Origin: Pyxidicoccus sp. MSG2
GTDB taxonomy: Bacteria; Myxococcota; Myxococcia; Myxococcales; Myxococcaceae
Assembly (NCBI RefSeq): GCF_026626705.1
Contig: NZ_JAPNKC010000001.1
Coordinates: 8,946,001-9,010,000 of the forward strand
Direction: 5' to 3'
DNA length: 64,000 nt
Position numbers and translations under genes: made by a program. The notes beneath the pieces are model-generated. The model was not told the DNA's origin, searched no databases, and was given only the letters and a program-made list of their open reading frames with translations. Of this stretch, positions 8,306-16,463 are shown one piece after another (the stretch's first letter is position 1; each line of letters starts with the position of its first letter).

Positions 8306-9508
8306 TCAGGTCGGCAGGGAGGCCACGAGGGCCGGCCAGTCGGTGCCGGGCGGGAGGCGTCCCTCGGCGTGCTCGGGGCGGCCGCCGCCCCGGCCTCCGG
8401 CGGCCTCGGCGGCGCGCTTGAGGAAGGCGCCGCACCCGAAGGTGGAGCTGGCGCCGCGGGCGATGAGGACGGGCATTCCCTCCGGGAGGCGGCCGGCCAG
8501 CAGCACCACCGCCTCCGGCCGGGACGTGAGGCGCGCGGCCACGGCGCGCAGCTGCTCGGGCCCGGCGCCGTCGAGCACCGCCACCACACGCTTGTCCGCG
8601 GACGCGTCCAGGGCGGCGGCGAGCTCTCCGGCGGTGTGCTCGGCCAGCTTCGCGCGCGCTGCGCCCAGGGCCTCGCGGGCCTCGGTCAGCTCCCGGCGCA
8701 GCTTGTCCACCGCGGTGGGCACCTCCGGCACGCCACAGGTGAAGGCCCGGGCCATGGTGCGCAGGGTGCCGGCCTCCTCCCACAGCTCGCGCCGGGCGCG
8801 AGGGCCCGCGGAGAAGAGGACGCGGCCCTTGCCCTTGTAGCGCTCCACGCCCAGCACCCGCACCATGCCCACCTGCCCGGTGCGCGTGCAGTGCGTGCCG
8901 CCGCAGGGGGACACGTCGAAGTCGCCAATCTGGATGACGCGGATGTTGTCCGTCACCTTGGGGGCCCGGCGCAGGGGCAGCGCGGCCAGCTCCTCCGGCG
9001 TGGGGAAGAAGGCGCGGATGGGCAGGTCGTCGTCGATGATGGCGTTGACGCGCGCCTCCGCCTCGGCCACCTGCCGCTCGTCCAGGACGTCCTGGTCGGT
9101 GTCGATGGTGCACAGCGACTCGCCCAGGCGGGAGGACACGGTGGCGGCGCCGGCCACGTCCACCAGCGCGCGCGACAGCATGTGCTGGCCGGTGTGCAGC
9201 GCCATGTTCACACGGCGGCGCTCCTTGTCCACCTCGCCCGCCAGCTCGGTGCCGGGCACGGGGAGCGCGGTGCCCGCGGGGACGTCCATCAGGTGGTGGA
9301 CGGTGCCGGCGTCATCCACCTGCACGTCCTTCACGGGCAGGCCGCCGAGCACTCCCCGGTCGCCCATCTGCCCGCCGGCCTCCGGGTAGAAGGCGGTGCG
9401 CTCGAGCACGAGGGAGGGGGCGCCGCCCCAGTTCCCGTGCGCGACGACGCGGGCGGTGAAGCGGTGGAGGAAGGGGTCTGCGTAGTAGAGGCGCTCGGTG
9501 GTGGACAT
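8306..9508 (-). CDS. Alanyl-tRNA editing protein, AlaX long form with DHHA1 domain
   Basis: 400 residues from ATG at 9508 (MSTTERLYYADPF). The editing core has the zinc ligands of the AlaRS editing/AlaX family: H105 and H109 in HTGQH, and C201 and H205 in SPCGGTH. Residues of roughly 255-400 form a coiled segment and a DHHA1-like domain ending with glycine-rich motifs (GGRGGGRPEHAEG). The enzyme hydrolyses mischarged Ser-tRNA(Ala) or Gly-tRNA(Ala) in trans in the cytoplasm. It lacks the alanyl-tRNA synthetase catalytic domain, which sets it apart from AlaS. An open frame extends upstream, but the composition changes and the N-terminus at 9508 matches the family. Confidence 0.9.
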   Translation of the reverse strand: MSTTERLYYADPFLHRFTARVVAHGNWGGAPSLVLERTAFYPEAGGQMGDRGVLGGLPVKDVQVDDAGTVHHLMDVPAGTALPVPGTELAGEVDKERRRVNMALHTGQHMLSRALVDVAGAATVSSRLGESLCTIDTDQDVLDERQVAEAEARVNAIIDDDLPIRAFFPTPEELAALPLRRAPKVTDNIRVIQIGDFDVSPCGGTHCTRTGQVGMVRVLGVERYKGKGRVLFSAGPRARRELWEEAGTLRTMARAFTCGVPEVPTAVDKLRRELTEAREALGAARAKLAEHTAGELAAALDASADKRVVAVLDGAGPEQLRAVAARLTSRPEAVVLLAGRLPEGMPVLIARGASSTFGCGAFLKRAAEAAGGRGGGRPEHAEGRLPPGTDWPALVASLPT

Positions 9509-9590
9509 GACGCCGGAAGGGATAACACGGGCGTGCTGAAACTCCCGCCGCGCTCCCGTCACTCCTTGGGCGCGCGGGCCACGAAGCCCC

Positions 9591-9626
9591 GCGCCGCCGG
9601 CCTCCCCAGCGGGAGGCCCGGCGCCC
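9591..9626. repeat. Strong intergenic hairpin upstream of the DsbA-like gene
   Basis: The sequence around CCGGCCTCC - CCAGC - GGGAGGCCCGG can fold into a long GC-rich hairpin with about 12 pairs. It sits between two divergent genes, so it is not an obvious terminator. It would lie in the 5' leader of the DsbA-like gene, 30 bases before its ATG, or flank its promoter. Confidence 0.4.
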
Positions 9627-9656
9627 ATTTCCCAACCATCCGAAAGAGGTCCTCCC

Positions 9657-10301
9657 ATGAAGCTCGTGGTCACCACCGCCATGGCCGCTGGCGCCCTGCT
9701 GGCGCTCTCCCTCCCCGCGTTCGCCGACGACAAGCCCTGTGACAAGGAGTGCCCGAAGGCGCATGCCCACGCCGAGAGCAAGCCCATCGCCGCCACGCCC
9801 CGCGCGGATGCTCCGTCCATTGGCGCCCGCGACGCGCGGGTGACGGTGGAGGTGTGGTCGGACTTCCAGTGCCCCTACTGCGCGAGGGGCGCCACCATCA
9901 TCGACGGGCTGCGCGAGAAGTACGGCAATCAGGTGCGCATCGTCTTCCGCCACCAGCCGCTGCCCATGCACGCCAACGCGAAGCTCGCGGCCGTGGCCTC
10001 CATGGCCGCGCACGAGCAGGGGAAGTTCTGGGAGATGCACGACGTGCTCTTCGACAACCAGCGCTCGCTGGATCGTGCGTCGCTGGAGGGCTACGCCAAG
10101 GGGTTGGGCCTGGACCTCGGCCGCTTCCGCCAGGCGCTCGACAGCGCCACGCTGGCCAACTACGTCGACGCGGACACGGTGGAGGCGCAGAAGCGCGGCA
10201 TCGCCGGCACGCCCACCTTCTTCATCAACGGCAAGTCGGTGATGGGCGCTCGCCCGCTGGCGGACTTCACCCAGCTCGTCGACGCCGAATTGAAGCGCTG
10301 A
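9657..10301 (+). CDS. DsbA/DsbG-like thiol-disulfide oxidoreductase
   Basis: 214 residues. A cleavable signal peptide (residues 1-23, ending SLPAFA) directs it to the periplasm. A short Cys- and His-containing segment (DKPCDKECPKAHAHAE) precedes the thioredoxin-fold domain, which has the active site CPYC at 72-75 and the cis-proline loop AGTPTFF near 184. Helical-insert residues between them match the DsbA/Thioredoxin_4 family. It probably oxidises or isomerises disulfides in exported proteins. The two extra N-terminal cysteines in CDKEC are unusual and might bind metal together with the His residues. An AGAGG ribosome site precedes ATG 9657. Confidence 0.88.
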   Translation: MKLVVTTAMAAGALLALSLPAFADDKPCDKECPKAHAHAESKPIAATPRADAPSIGARDARVTVEVWSDFQCPYCARGATIIDGLREKYGNQVRIVFRHQPLPMHANAKLAAVASMAAHEQGKFWEMHDVLFDNQRSLDRASLEGYAKGLGLDLGRFRQALDSATLANYVDADTVEAQKRGIAGTPTFFINGKSVMGARPLADFTQLVDAELKR

Positions 10302-10322
10302 GCACGGCGCGTCGAGGGAGCA

Positions 10323-10347
10323 GGGCCCGGACTTCAGGCCGGGTCCC
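10323..10347. terminator. Possible terminator between convergent dsbA-like and P450 genes
   Basis: GGG-CCCGG and CCGGGTCCC pair with a single bulge around an eight-base loop. The hairpin lies at the junction of two convergent genes and overlaps the P450 stop codon. Confidence 0.35.
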
Positions 10348-11566
10348 ACTCCACGAGCAGCCGCCGCGGGCCGCGGTGCAGGAAGTTGGGCACGTACAGG
10401 AGCGGGTTGCCCGGGGCCAGGCGCAGTCCGGGAAGCCGCTCCAGCAGCAGCTCCAGGGCGATGCGCACCTCCATTCGCGCCAGCGGCGCGCCGATGCAGT
10501 GGTGGATGCCCAGCCCGAAGCCCAGGTGCCGTCCCACGTCGGAGCGGCGCGGCTGTGCCCGGTCCGGCTCGTGGAAGGCGGCGGCGTCCCGGTTGGCGGA
10601 GGCGTAGAGGACGAGCAGCCGCGCGCCCTCGGGCACCTCCACGCCGCCCAGCGTCACCGCGCGCCGCGTGGTGCGCATCATGCCCTGCACGGGCGCGTCG
10701 AAGCGCAGCGCCTCCTCGATGGCGGCGGGGATGCGGCTCGCGTCCCGCCGCAGGGCCACCAGCAGCTCCGGCGACTGGAGGAGCATCACCACCGCGTTGC
10801 CGAGCAGGTTGGCCGTCGTCTCGTGTCCGGCGAAGTGCAGCATGGACAGCAGGCTGATGAGCTCCACGTCGCTCAGCGGGGGCGTGTCCTCGTGGCGGGC
10901 CTCGATGAGCGCGCTGATGAGGTCGTCCTTCGGTGCGCGGCGCCGCTCCGCGATGTGGCCCGCGAGGTACTTCTGGATGGCCACCAGTCCCCGGGCGCAC
11001 TCCACCTGCCGGGGCACGGGCGCGTTGCCCGCCGACAGGGTGGACAGGTCCTCCGTCCAGGACTTGAGCCGCTCCAGGTCCGAGTCCGGCAGCCCCATGA
11101 TGGCGCCAATGACTCGCGCGGGCAGGGGGAAGGCGAGCCGCCCGACGAGGTCCGCCCGGCCTTCCCGCGCGAAGGCGTCCACCAGCTCCGCGGCGATGGC
11201 GCGCACGCGCGGCTCCATGGCGGAGACGCGGTGGGGCGCCAGGGCCTTGGTGACGATGACGCGCATGCGCGTGTGGTTGGGCGGGTCATCGTCCACGAGC
11301 GCCGGCACCTGCGGGTAGCCCTCGGCCAGCGCCGCCAGTACCTCGGGCGCGGGCGGCACGGGGTTGCGGAAGGCGTTGGCGGACAGGAAGTCGCCCGGGT
11401 TGAGCAGCACCGTCTTCACGTCCTCGTAGCGGGACACCACCCACAGGTGCATGTCCTCGCTGAACTGGACGGGCGCCTCCTGGCGCAGGCGTGCATAGAG
11501 CGGGTACGGGTCGTCCACGTACCGGGGCTCGAAGCGGCTGGAGAAGGCAGGGGGCGGCGTCGACAT
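10334..11566 (-). CDS. Cytochrome P450
   Basis: 410 residues, the usual size of a soluble bacterial class I P450. The I-helix oxygen-activation motif AGHETT is at 246-251, the K-helix ExxR is E285-R288, and the heme-binding loop GFGLGIHHCIGAPLAR carries the thiolate ligand C357. It is a heme monooxygenase that needs separate electron donors (ferredoxin and reductase), none of which are nearby. The substrate cannot be deduced. There is no biosynthetic cluster around it, so it is probably a stand-alone oxidase acting on a fatty acid, terpene or xenobiotic. The start at 11566 gives the expected proline-rich N-terminus (MSTPPPAF). Confidence 0.93.
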   Translation of the reverse strand: MSTPPPAFSSRFEPRYVDDPYPLYARLRQEAPVQFSEDMHLWVVSRYEDVKTVLLNPGDFLSANAFRNPVPPAPEVLAALAEGYPQVPALVDDDPPNHTRMRVIVTKALAPHRVSAMEPRVRAIAAELVDAFAREGRADLVGRLAFPLPARVIGAIMGLPDSDLERLKSWTEDLSTLSAGNAPVPRQVECARGLVAIQKYLAGHIAERRRAPKDDLISALIEARHEDTPPLSDVELISLLSMLHFAGHETTANLLGNAVVMLLQSPELLVALRRDASRIPAAIEEALRFDAPVQGMMRTTRRAVTLGGVEVPEGARLLVLYASANRDAAAFHEPDRAQPRRSDVGRHLGFGLGIHHCIGAPLARMEVRIALELLLERLPGLRLAPGNPLLYVPNFLHRGPRRLLVEWDPA

Positions 11567-11593
11567 GCCGCACAGCTTAAGCCGCGCGCGGCC

Positions 11594-12934
11594 TCAGGCG
11601 GTGTCCGGGCGGGCCCTGGTGAATCCGTCGGGGGCGGAGAGCCCCAGCTCCAGCGGAGGAATCCGCGGCAGGTGGATGATGAACGTCGTGCCCTTGCCGG
11701 GGGCGGTGTCCACGTGGATGCGCCCGTGGTGCGAGGTGACGATGCCGTGCACCACGGCCATGCCCATGCCCGTGCCCTCACCCGCGGGCTTGGTGGTGAA
11801 GAAGGGCTCGAACATCTTCGCGCGCACGTCGGGCGTCATGCCCACGCCGCTGTCGCGCACCTCCAGCACGGCCTCCTCGCCCTCCATCCGCGTGGACAGG
11901 AAGATGCGCCCGCCGTCCGGCATGGCCTGGGTCGCGTTCATCAGGAGGTTGACCACCACCTGGGTGACCTGTCCCGGATGGCCGAACAGGTGCGGCAGGT
12001 CCTTGAGCTCCACGGCGACGTCACACTGCGGGCCCAGCTGTCCGCGGGCGATGCGCAGCGCGACGGCCACTTCCTGGTTGAGGTCGTACTCCACCATGGC
12101 CTCGGGGTCCCCGCGCGCGAAGCGGCGCAGGTCCGCGACGATGGCCGTCACCCGGCGGATGCCGTCCAGCGTGGCGGGCAGCACGTCCTCCACGTACTCC
12201 TGCAGCTCCGGCGGCAGCTGCTGGCACGCGCGCAGGTCCAGCATGAGCGAGTTGACGTTGCTCTTCACGTAGCTCAGCGGGTTGTTGATTTCATGAGCCA
12301 CGCCGGCCGCCATCATGCCCAGGCTGGAGAGCCGCTCCTGCTCGCGAGAGCGCTGGTGGGCCCGGTCGAGCTGCAGGTGCGCCTGCGCCAGCTCCTCGTG
12401 CTGTTGCGCCAGGCTGCGCAGCGCCTGGTGGGTGAGGAAGACGCGGCCCTCGGAGATGAAATAGACGAGCAGCGACGCGAGCACGAAGCAGGCGGGCACC
12501 AGGGGCGGGCACCCATCCAGCAGGGCCACGCCCGCCACCAGCGCCAGCATCCACCCCAGGCGCCGGCGTGCACCCGGGTCCGCGAAGCGGTCCACCCAGA
12601 GGGCGTTGAGGGGCAGGTACAGCCACATGGGCAGCGCCCAGTCGCTGGCGAGGCCATAGACGATGTTGGCCCCCATGTTCATCACGAACCGCACGGACTC
12701 CGCGGTGCGGGTGTGCTGGGAGAAGAAGCGCTGTGCCAGCACCATGTTGGTGCCCGTCACCATCGCGAACACCGCTGTCACCACGGCGATGGGCCGCCAC
12801 TGGCCCCAGAGCGCGTGGACGAGCAGCAGGTGGATGACGATGCAGGCCCCCAGGGTGACGTGCTTGAGGCGGGCGTTCACCCACTTCGCATCGGCCTCGG
12901 GGTCGACGGGTTTGAGGTCCAGCCTCCGCTTCAT
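11594..12934 (-). CDS. Membrane histidine kinase
   Basis: 446 residues. Residues of roughly 25-165 hold five or six hydrophobic segments with no obvious periplasmic sensor domain. A short coiled coil (170-200) leads to HisKA with the phosphoacceptor H214 in AAGVAHEINNPLSYV. The ATPase domain has the N box NLLMNATQA, G1 DSGVGM, the F box FEPFFTTK and G2 GTGMGMAV. The HEINNPL form is typical of NtrB-type kinases. The start codon overlaps the stop of the response regulator gene upstream (ATGA), so kinase and regulator are co-expressed and are almost certainly partners. The 7TM-like input could sense the membrane or a small ligand. Confidence 0.92.
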   Translation of the reverse strand: MKRRLDLKPVDPEADAKWVNARLKHVTLGACIVIHLLLVHALWGQWRPIAVVTAVFAMVTGTNMVLAQRFFSQHTRTAESVRFVMNMGANIVYGLASDWALPMWLYLPLNALWVDRFADPGARRRLGWMLALVAGVALLDGCPPLVPACFVLASLLVYFISEGRVFLTHQALRSLAQQHEELAQAHLQLDRAHQRSREQERLSSLGMMAAGVAHEINNPLSYVKSNVNSLMLDLRACQQLPPELQEYVEDVLPATLDGIRRVTAIVADLRRFARGDPEAMVEYDLNQEVAVALRIARGQLGPQCDVAVELKDLPHLFGHPGQVTQVVVNLLMNATQAMPDGGRIFLSTRMEGEEAVLEVRDSGVGMTPDVRAKMFEPFFTTKPAGEGTGMGMAVVHGIVTSHHGRIHVDTAPGKGTTFIIHLPRIPPLELGLSAPDGFTRARPDTA

Positions 12935-13626
12935 GCGTTGCCTACACCGGGCCGTTCCGACGGCTGCGCCTCCTCCGCGCGCACCGGCAGCTCCAGGCGC
13001 AGCCGCTGGGGACCTCCCACCTCGGCGACGAAGGACAGCCGTCCGCCGTAGCGCTCCAGCAGGCCGCCCACCACCTTCAGGCTGTCCGCCGCCAGCACAC
13101 CGGCGAAGCGCTCGATGATGGAGAGGGCCTGCTCCGCGGGGAAGGCCGGGTCCGACATCTGCACCTTCAGCACCATGGAGGCGTCGGACATGCCCACCTC
13201 CGCGCTCACGTTCTGCGGGGCCGCGCGGAAGGGCGCGTACAGCTGCGCCATCGTCTCACGCTGGCGGAGCAGGGCCTTGAGGTACGTCACCAGCTCCGCG
13301 TCGTCCCACGGCTTGCTGATGAAGCGGCAGATTTCTCCGTCGTTCACCGACGCCACCACCGACTTGAAGTCCGCGTAGCCGGAGATGATGAGGCGCAAGG
13401 CGAGGGGATGGCTGCGCTTGACGCGCTGGAGCAGCTCGCTGCCGGTCATCCCCGGCATCCGGAAGTCCGTCAGGACGATGTCCGGACTGAACTCCTTGAG
13501 TCGCTCCAGGGCCTCGCTCCCGTTGAAGGCGACCTGGACCTCGAAGCCCTCTCTCCGGAACAGTCGCCGCAGCGCGTGTGCCACCTGCGGTTCGTCATCC
13601 ACCACCAGCAGCTTGAAAGCTTCCAT
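12931..13626 (-). CDS. Response regulator with receiver domain and novel C-terminal part
   Basis: 231 residues from ATG 13626 (MEAFKLLVVDD). The receiver domain has acidic residues at 10-12, phosphoacceptor D54 in DIVLTDFRMPGM, and K105 in FISKPWDD. The receiver resembles those of RpfG/HD-GYP-type regulators. The last 110 residues lack a recognisable DNA-binding or enzyme domain. They look like a helical linker followed by a degenerate fold that ends in LSFVAEVGGPQRLRLELPV, somewhat like a shortened ATPase-type dimer module. It is the first gene of the pair with the histidine kinase. Output may be by protein-protein contact. Confidence 0.88.
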   Translation of the reverse strand: MEAFKLLVVDDEPQVAHALRRLFRREGFEVQVAFNGSEALERLKEFSPDIVLTDFRMPGMTGSELLQRVKRSHPLALRLIISGYADFKSVVASVNDGEICRFISKPWDDAELVTYLKALLRQRETMAQLYAPFRAAPQNVSAEVGMSDASMVLKVQMSDPAFPAEQALSIIERFAGVLAADSLKVVGGLLERYGGRLSFVAEVGGPQRLRLELPVRAEEAQPSERPGVGNA

Positions 13627-13894
13627 GACAGCGTCGGCTCCTCTGCGGCGCACTGTAACGGAGGCCCGCGCGAATTGCCCTGGGTCCGTGACGGTGTCGC
13701 CGGGTCACTCTTGCATCTGCGACAGGGTGGGAGGCGTCTCGCGTCTTCTCGCCTGTCCGGGTGGAGGGGAAGCAGGGGGGCGCGGGGCGTTCCAGGCCCA
13801 CGGTGCGGGTGCCCCTTTGCGAGAAGACCTTCGAGGGTGCCTGACAGGTGGAGGACCTCTGAGGTAGAAGTTGTGAATTCAAAGGAGGGTGCGG

Positions 13895-14125
13895 ATGGAC
13901 GAGACAGTGGGGATTCAGGTCGGGAGCGGGCTGCGCACCGCGCGGCTGCGAGCGGGACTGACCCCGGCGGAGGTGGCGCGGGCGGCCTTCCTCTCGCAGG
14001 AGGCCTACGTGCGCATGGAGCGAGGGAAGCTGCTTCCCTCCGTCCACACGCTCGTCGCGCTGTGCCGCGCACTGCGCCTCAGTGCCGGGTGGCTGCGGAC
14101 GAACAGCTGTCGGGTTCCCGCCTGA
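13895..14125 (+). CDS. Small XRE-family DNA-binding protein
   Basis: 76 residues. The ATG at 13895 is preceded by a perfect AAAGGAGG at a six-base spacing, which decides against the GTG six bases earlier. Residues 10-65 form a single helix-turn-helix of the Cro/CI type (LRTARLRAGLTPAEVARAAF, then a recognition helix with EAYVRMERGK). There is no sensor or cleavage domain, so it should act as a simple dimeric repressor. It has its own terminator at 14135 and is divergent from the kinase/regulator pair. Its targets are unknown; its own promoter is the most likely. Confidence 0.85.
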   Translation: MDETVGIQVGSGLRTARLRAGLTPAEVARAAFLSQEAYVRMERGKLLPSVHTLVALCRALRLSAGWLRTNSCRVPA

Positions 14126-14134
14126 TGGGACTCC

Positions 14135-14157
14135 AGCCCCGGCGGGGCTCTCATTTT
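14135..14157 (+). terminator. Rho-independent terminator of the small XRE gene
   Basis: AGCCCC-GGC-GGGGCT forms a perfect six-pair stem with a three-base loop, followed by CTCATTTT. It lies 10 bases after the XRE stop codon and separates that gene from the efflux operon. Confidence 0.6.
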
Positions 14158-14200
14158 CGAATGCTAGCGTCCCACGCGCTCATTGCCTGGAAGCGAGGGG

Positions 14201-15400
14201 ATGCTCCACGTCACGTTGACATTGCTCGTCGTCCTGTCGGGGGGCGCGACCGCCCGGGCCGGAGCGGGACTGCCCTTGCGCGCGGCCCTGACGGAGGCTC
14301 GGGGGCGGGCGCCTGGAATCGCGGAGTCGCGAGCCCGGGAGTCCATCGCCCTCGGCGAAGTCGGCGTGGCCCGCTCCGTCACGCCGCTCACGCTGTCGGT
14401 GGCCGGCGGGGGGAATGACCCGCGCTGGTCGGTCGGCGCCTCCCAGCGGCTGCCGCCTCCGGGGGCTCGCTCCGCGCGCATCCTCGCCGCCGAGCTGGGG
14501 GCCCGGAGCGCCGGGGACGAGCGGCGCGCGAGCGAGGCCACCACCCGTGCGGATGCGCGCCGGGCCTACTTCTCACTCGTCCGGGCGAGACAGCTTGCCA
14601 CCGCGGGTGCACGGGCCCTGTCGCTCGCGCGCGAGTCCGAGGCGGCGGCGCGCCTCCGCTTCGAGACGGGTGCCGCCCCGGAGCTGGACTTCGTGCAGGC
14701 GGACTTGGCTCGCGCCACCGCGGAGGCGCAGCTCCTGACGCAGCAGGGCGAGGTGGCGGCGCTCTCCGCGGAGCTGGCCCTCCTCCTGGGCAGGGACCCC
14801 CGCCTGCCGCTGGAGCCCGCCGAGGAGCCTCCGCCTTCGCTGCCCTCCCTGGAGGAGGTCCTGGCGCGGGCCGCGGGGGCGCCACTCGCACGGGCGCGGG
14901 TGTCGGACGTCGCGGCGGCGGAGGCGTCGCTTCGCGCGGCAAGCCGGGAGCTCTGGCCGGCGCCCACCCTGGGTGTCTCGGTGGAGGGCGAGGGGCCTCG
15001 CGGCGCGAGCGCCTTCCTGCGGGGCGCGCTCGACCTGGACGTCCCGACCCTGGGCCGGGGCGAGGTGGACCGGGCGGAGGCCTCGCTCGGGCTGGCCCGG
15101 GTCCTCGCGGAGCAGGACCGCCAGCGGAGGACTTCGGAGATTGTCGCGGCACACCAGCGCCTCACCGCGGCGCTCGCCACGCTCGAGCGGTTCACGAAGC
15201 AGATCCTTCCCGCCGTGGAGAGGACGGAGCGGATGGCGCTGGAGTCGTACCGAACGGGGCGCAGCCCCCTGGTGTCGCTGAATGATGCCCTGCGCGCGGC
15301 AACGGACACGCGGGCCCAGTCCGCCGAGGCCGCCTTCGCCGCGCAGTCCGCCTTCGCCGCGCTGGAGCTCGCCGTGGGGGTGGCGCTGGATGAGAACTAG
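14201..15400 (+). CDS. TolC/CusC-like outer-membrane efflux protein
   Basis: 399 residues from ATG 14201, chosen because it opens a signal peptide (MLHVTLTLLVVLSG, cleavage near residue 20). The chain has the duplicated outer-membrane efflux (OEP) pattern: alternating long Ala/Glu/Arg-rich helices (for example ARARQLATAGARALSLARES) and short beta segments (LSVAGGG, LGVSVEGEG). It should form the trimeric exit duct of the tripartite pump encoded with it. The following adaptor gene begins before its stop codon (11-base overlap), so the genes are translationally coupled. Its length and sequence style are nearest to the CzcC/CusC branch. Confidence 0.88.
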   Translation: MLHVTLTLLVVLSGGATARAGAGLPLRAALTEARGRAPGIAESRARESIALGEVGVARSVTPLTLSVAGGGNDPRWSVGASQRLPPPGARSARILAAELGARSAGDERRASEATTRADARRAYFSLVRARQLATAGARALSLARESEAAARLRFETGAAPELDFVQADLARATAEAQLLTQQGEVAALSAELALLLGRDPRLPLEPAEEPPPSLPSLEEVLARAAGAPLARARVSDVAAAEASLRAASRELWPAPTLGVSVEGEGPRGASAFLRGALDLDVPTLGRGEVDRAEASLGLARVLAEQDRQRRTSEIVAAHQRLTAALATLERFTKQILPAVERTERMALESYRTGRSPLVSLNDALRAATDTRAQSAEAAFAAQSAFAALELAVGVALDEN

Positions 15401-16463
15401 GCTCGCGTTGCTCCTGTGTCTCGTCACCTCCGTGAATGCCTGCAAGCAGGCGCCCCCGGCCGAGGCCGCGCTCCCGCTCCCCCGCGTGCGCGTGGCCCCC
15501 GCGCGGACGGGACAGGCCGTGCGGACGCTGCGAGTCTCGGGAGCGCTCTCGGCGCCGCCCGGGCGCGAGGTGAAGCTGGCGCCGCTGGTGCCGGGCCGGC
15601 TCGCCGTGCTGCGGGTGGCGGAGGGCGACGCCGTCAAGACGGGTCAGGTGCTCGGCGAGGTGGAGACGGGCCCCGTGTCCGCGGAGCTCCAGCAGGCGGA
15701 GGCGACCGCGCGGGAAGCGGCGGCGGCGGCGCGCGCCGCGGAGGCGAAGCGCGCGCGCACCGAGGTGCTCGTGCAGCACGGCGTGGCCGCGCGCCAGGAG
15801 GCGGAGCAGGACCTCAGCGCCGAAGCGGCCGCGGTGGCCGCCGAGCAGCGCGCCAGGGCCGCGGTCGACGTGGCCCGTCGCAACGTCGGCCGCAGCGAGC
15901 TCAAGGCGCCCTTCGACGGCATCGTGACGGCGGTGTTCATCCGGCAGGGCGAGGCGGTGGATGGGACGGGGCAGCCCGTCCTCCAGGTCTCCGCGGTCGA
16001 CCCGGTGGAGCTGCGCGCCTTCGTGCCCCAGGAGGACGCCGCGCGAGTCCAGGCCGGCATGCGCGCGTCCCTGTCCGTGGAGGGACAGGCGGGTGCGCGC
16101 CCTGGCGAGGTCGTCGCGGTCTCCCCCTCCATCGACCCGACGAGCGGCAACGTGCTGGTCCGCCTCCGCTTCCCCAACCCCGCCGGAGCGCTGCGCCTCG
16201 GCGCCTTCGGGCGCGCCGGCATCCTCCTGGGAGAGCAGGGCACCGCCATCACCCTCCCGTCCTCCGCGCTCCTGCCCCTCGAGGATGGCGGGCTCGGCGT
16301 GGCCGTCGTCCGCGAGGGGAAGGTGCGGGGCGTGCCGGTGACGGTGTGGTCCGAGGAGGGGGGACAGGCGGTGGTCCAGGGGCCGCTCCAGGACGGCCAG
16401 GACGTCATCGTGGAGGGTGGCTACTCGCTGCCGGACGGCGCCGGGGTGGAGGTCGTGCGGTGA
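15390..16463 (+). CDS. RND efflux periplasmic adaptor (HlyD/MFP family) lipoprotein
   Basis: 357 residues from ATG 15390, inside the end of the TolC-like gene. A lipoprotein signal ends at C18 (SVNAC). Residues 45-75 form the first lipoyl half (VPGRLAVLRVAEGDAVKTGQ), 80-150 an Ala/Glu/Arg-rich helical hairpin, and 155-180 the second lipoyl half (LKAPFDGIVTAVFIRQGEAV). Beta-barrel and membrane-proximal domains follow (PSIDPTSGNVLVRLRFPN). It links the RND pump to the outer-membrane duct. Its stop overlaps the GTG start of the pump gene. Confidence 0.92.
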   Translation: MRTRLALLLCLVTSVNACKQAPPAEAALPLPRVRVAPARTGQAVRTLRVSGALSAPPGREVKLAPLVPGRLAVLRVAEGDAVKTGQVLGEVETGPVSAELQQAEATAREAAAAARAAEAKRARTEVLVQHGVAARQEAEQDLSAEAAAVAAEQRARAAVDVARRNVGRSELKAPFDGIVTAVFIRQGEAVDGTGQPVLQVSAVDPVELRAFVPQEDAARVQAGMRASLSVEGQAGARPGEVVAVSPSIDPTSGNVLVRLRFPNPAGALRLGAFGRAGILLGEQGTAITLPSSALLPLEDGGLGVAVVREGKVRGVPVTVWSEEGGQAVVQGPLQDGQDVIVEGGYSLPDGAGVEVVR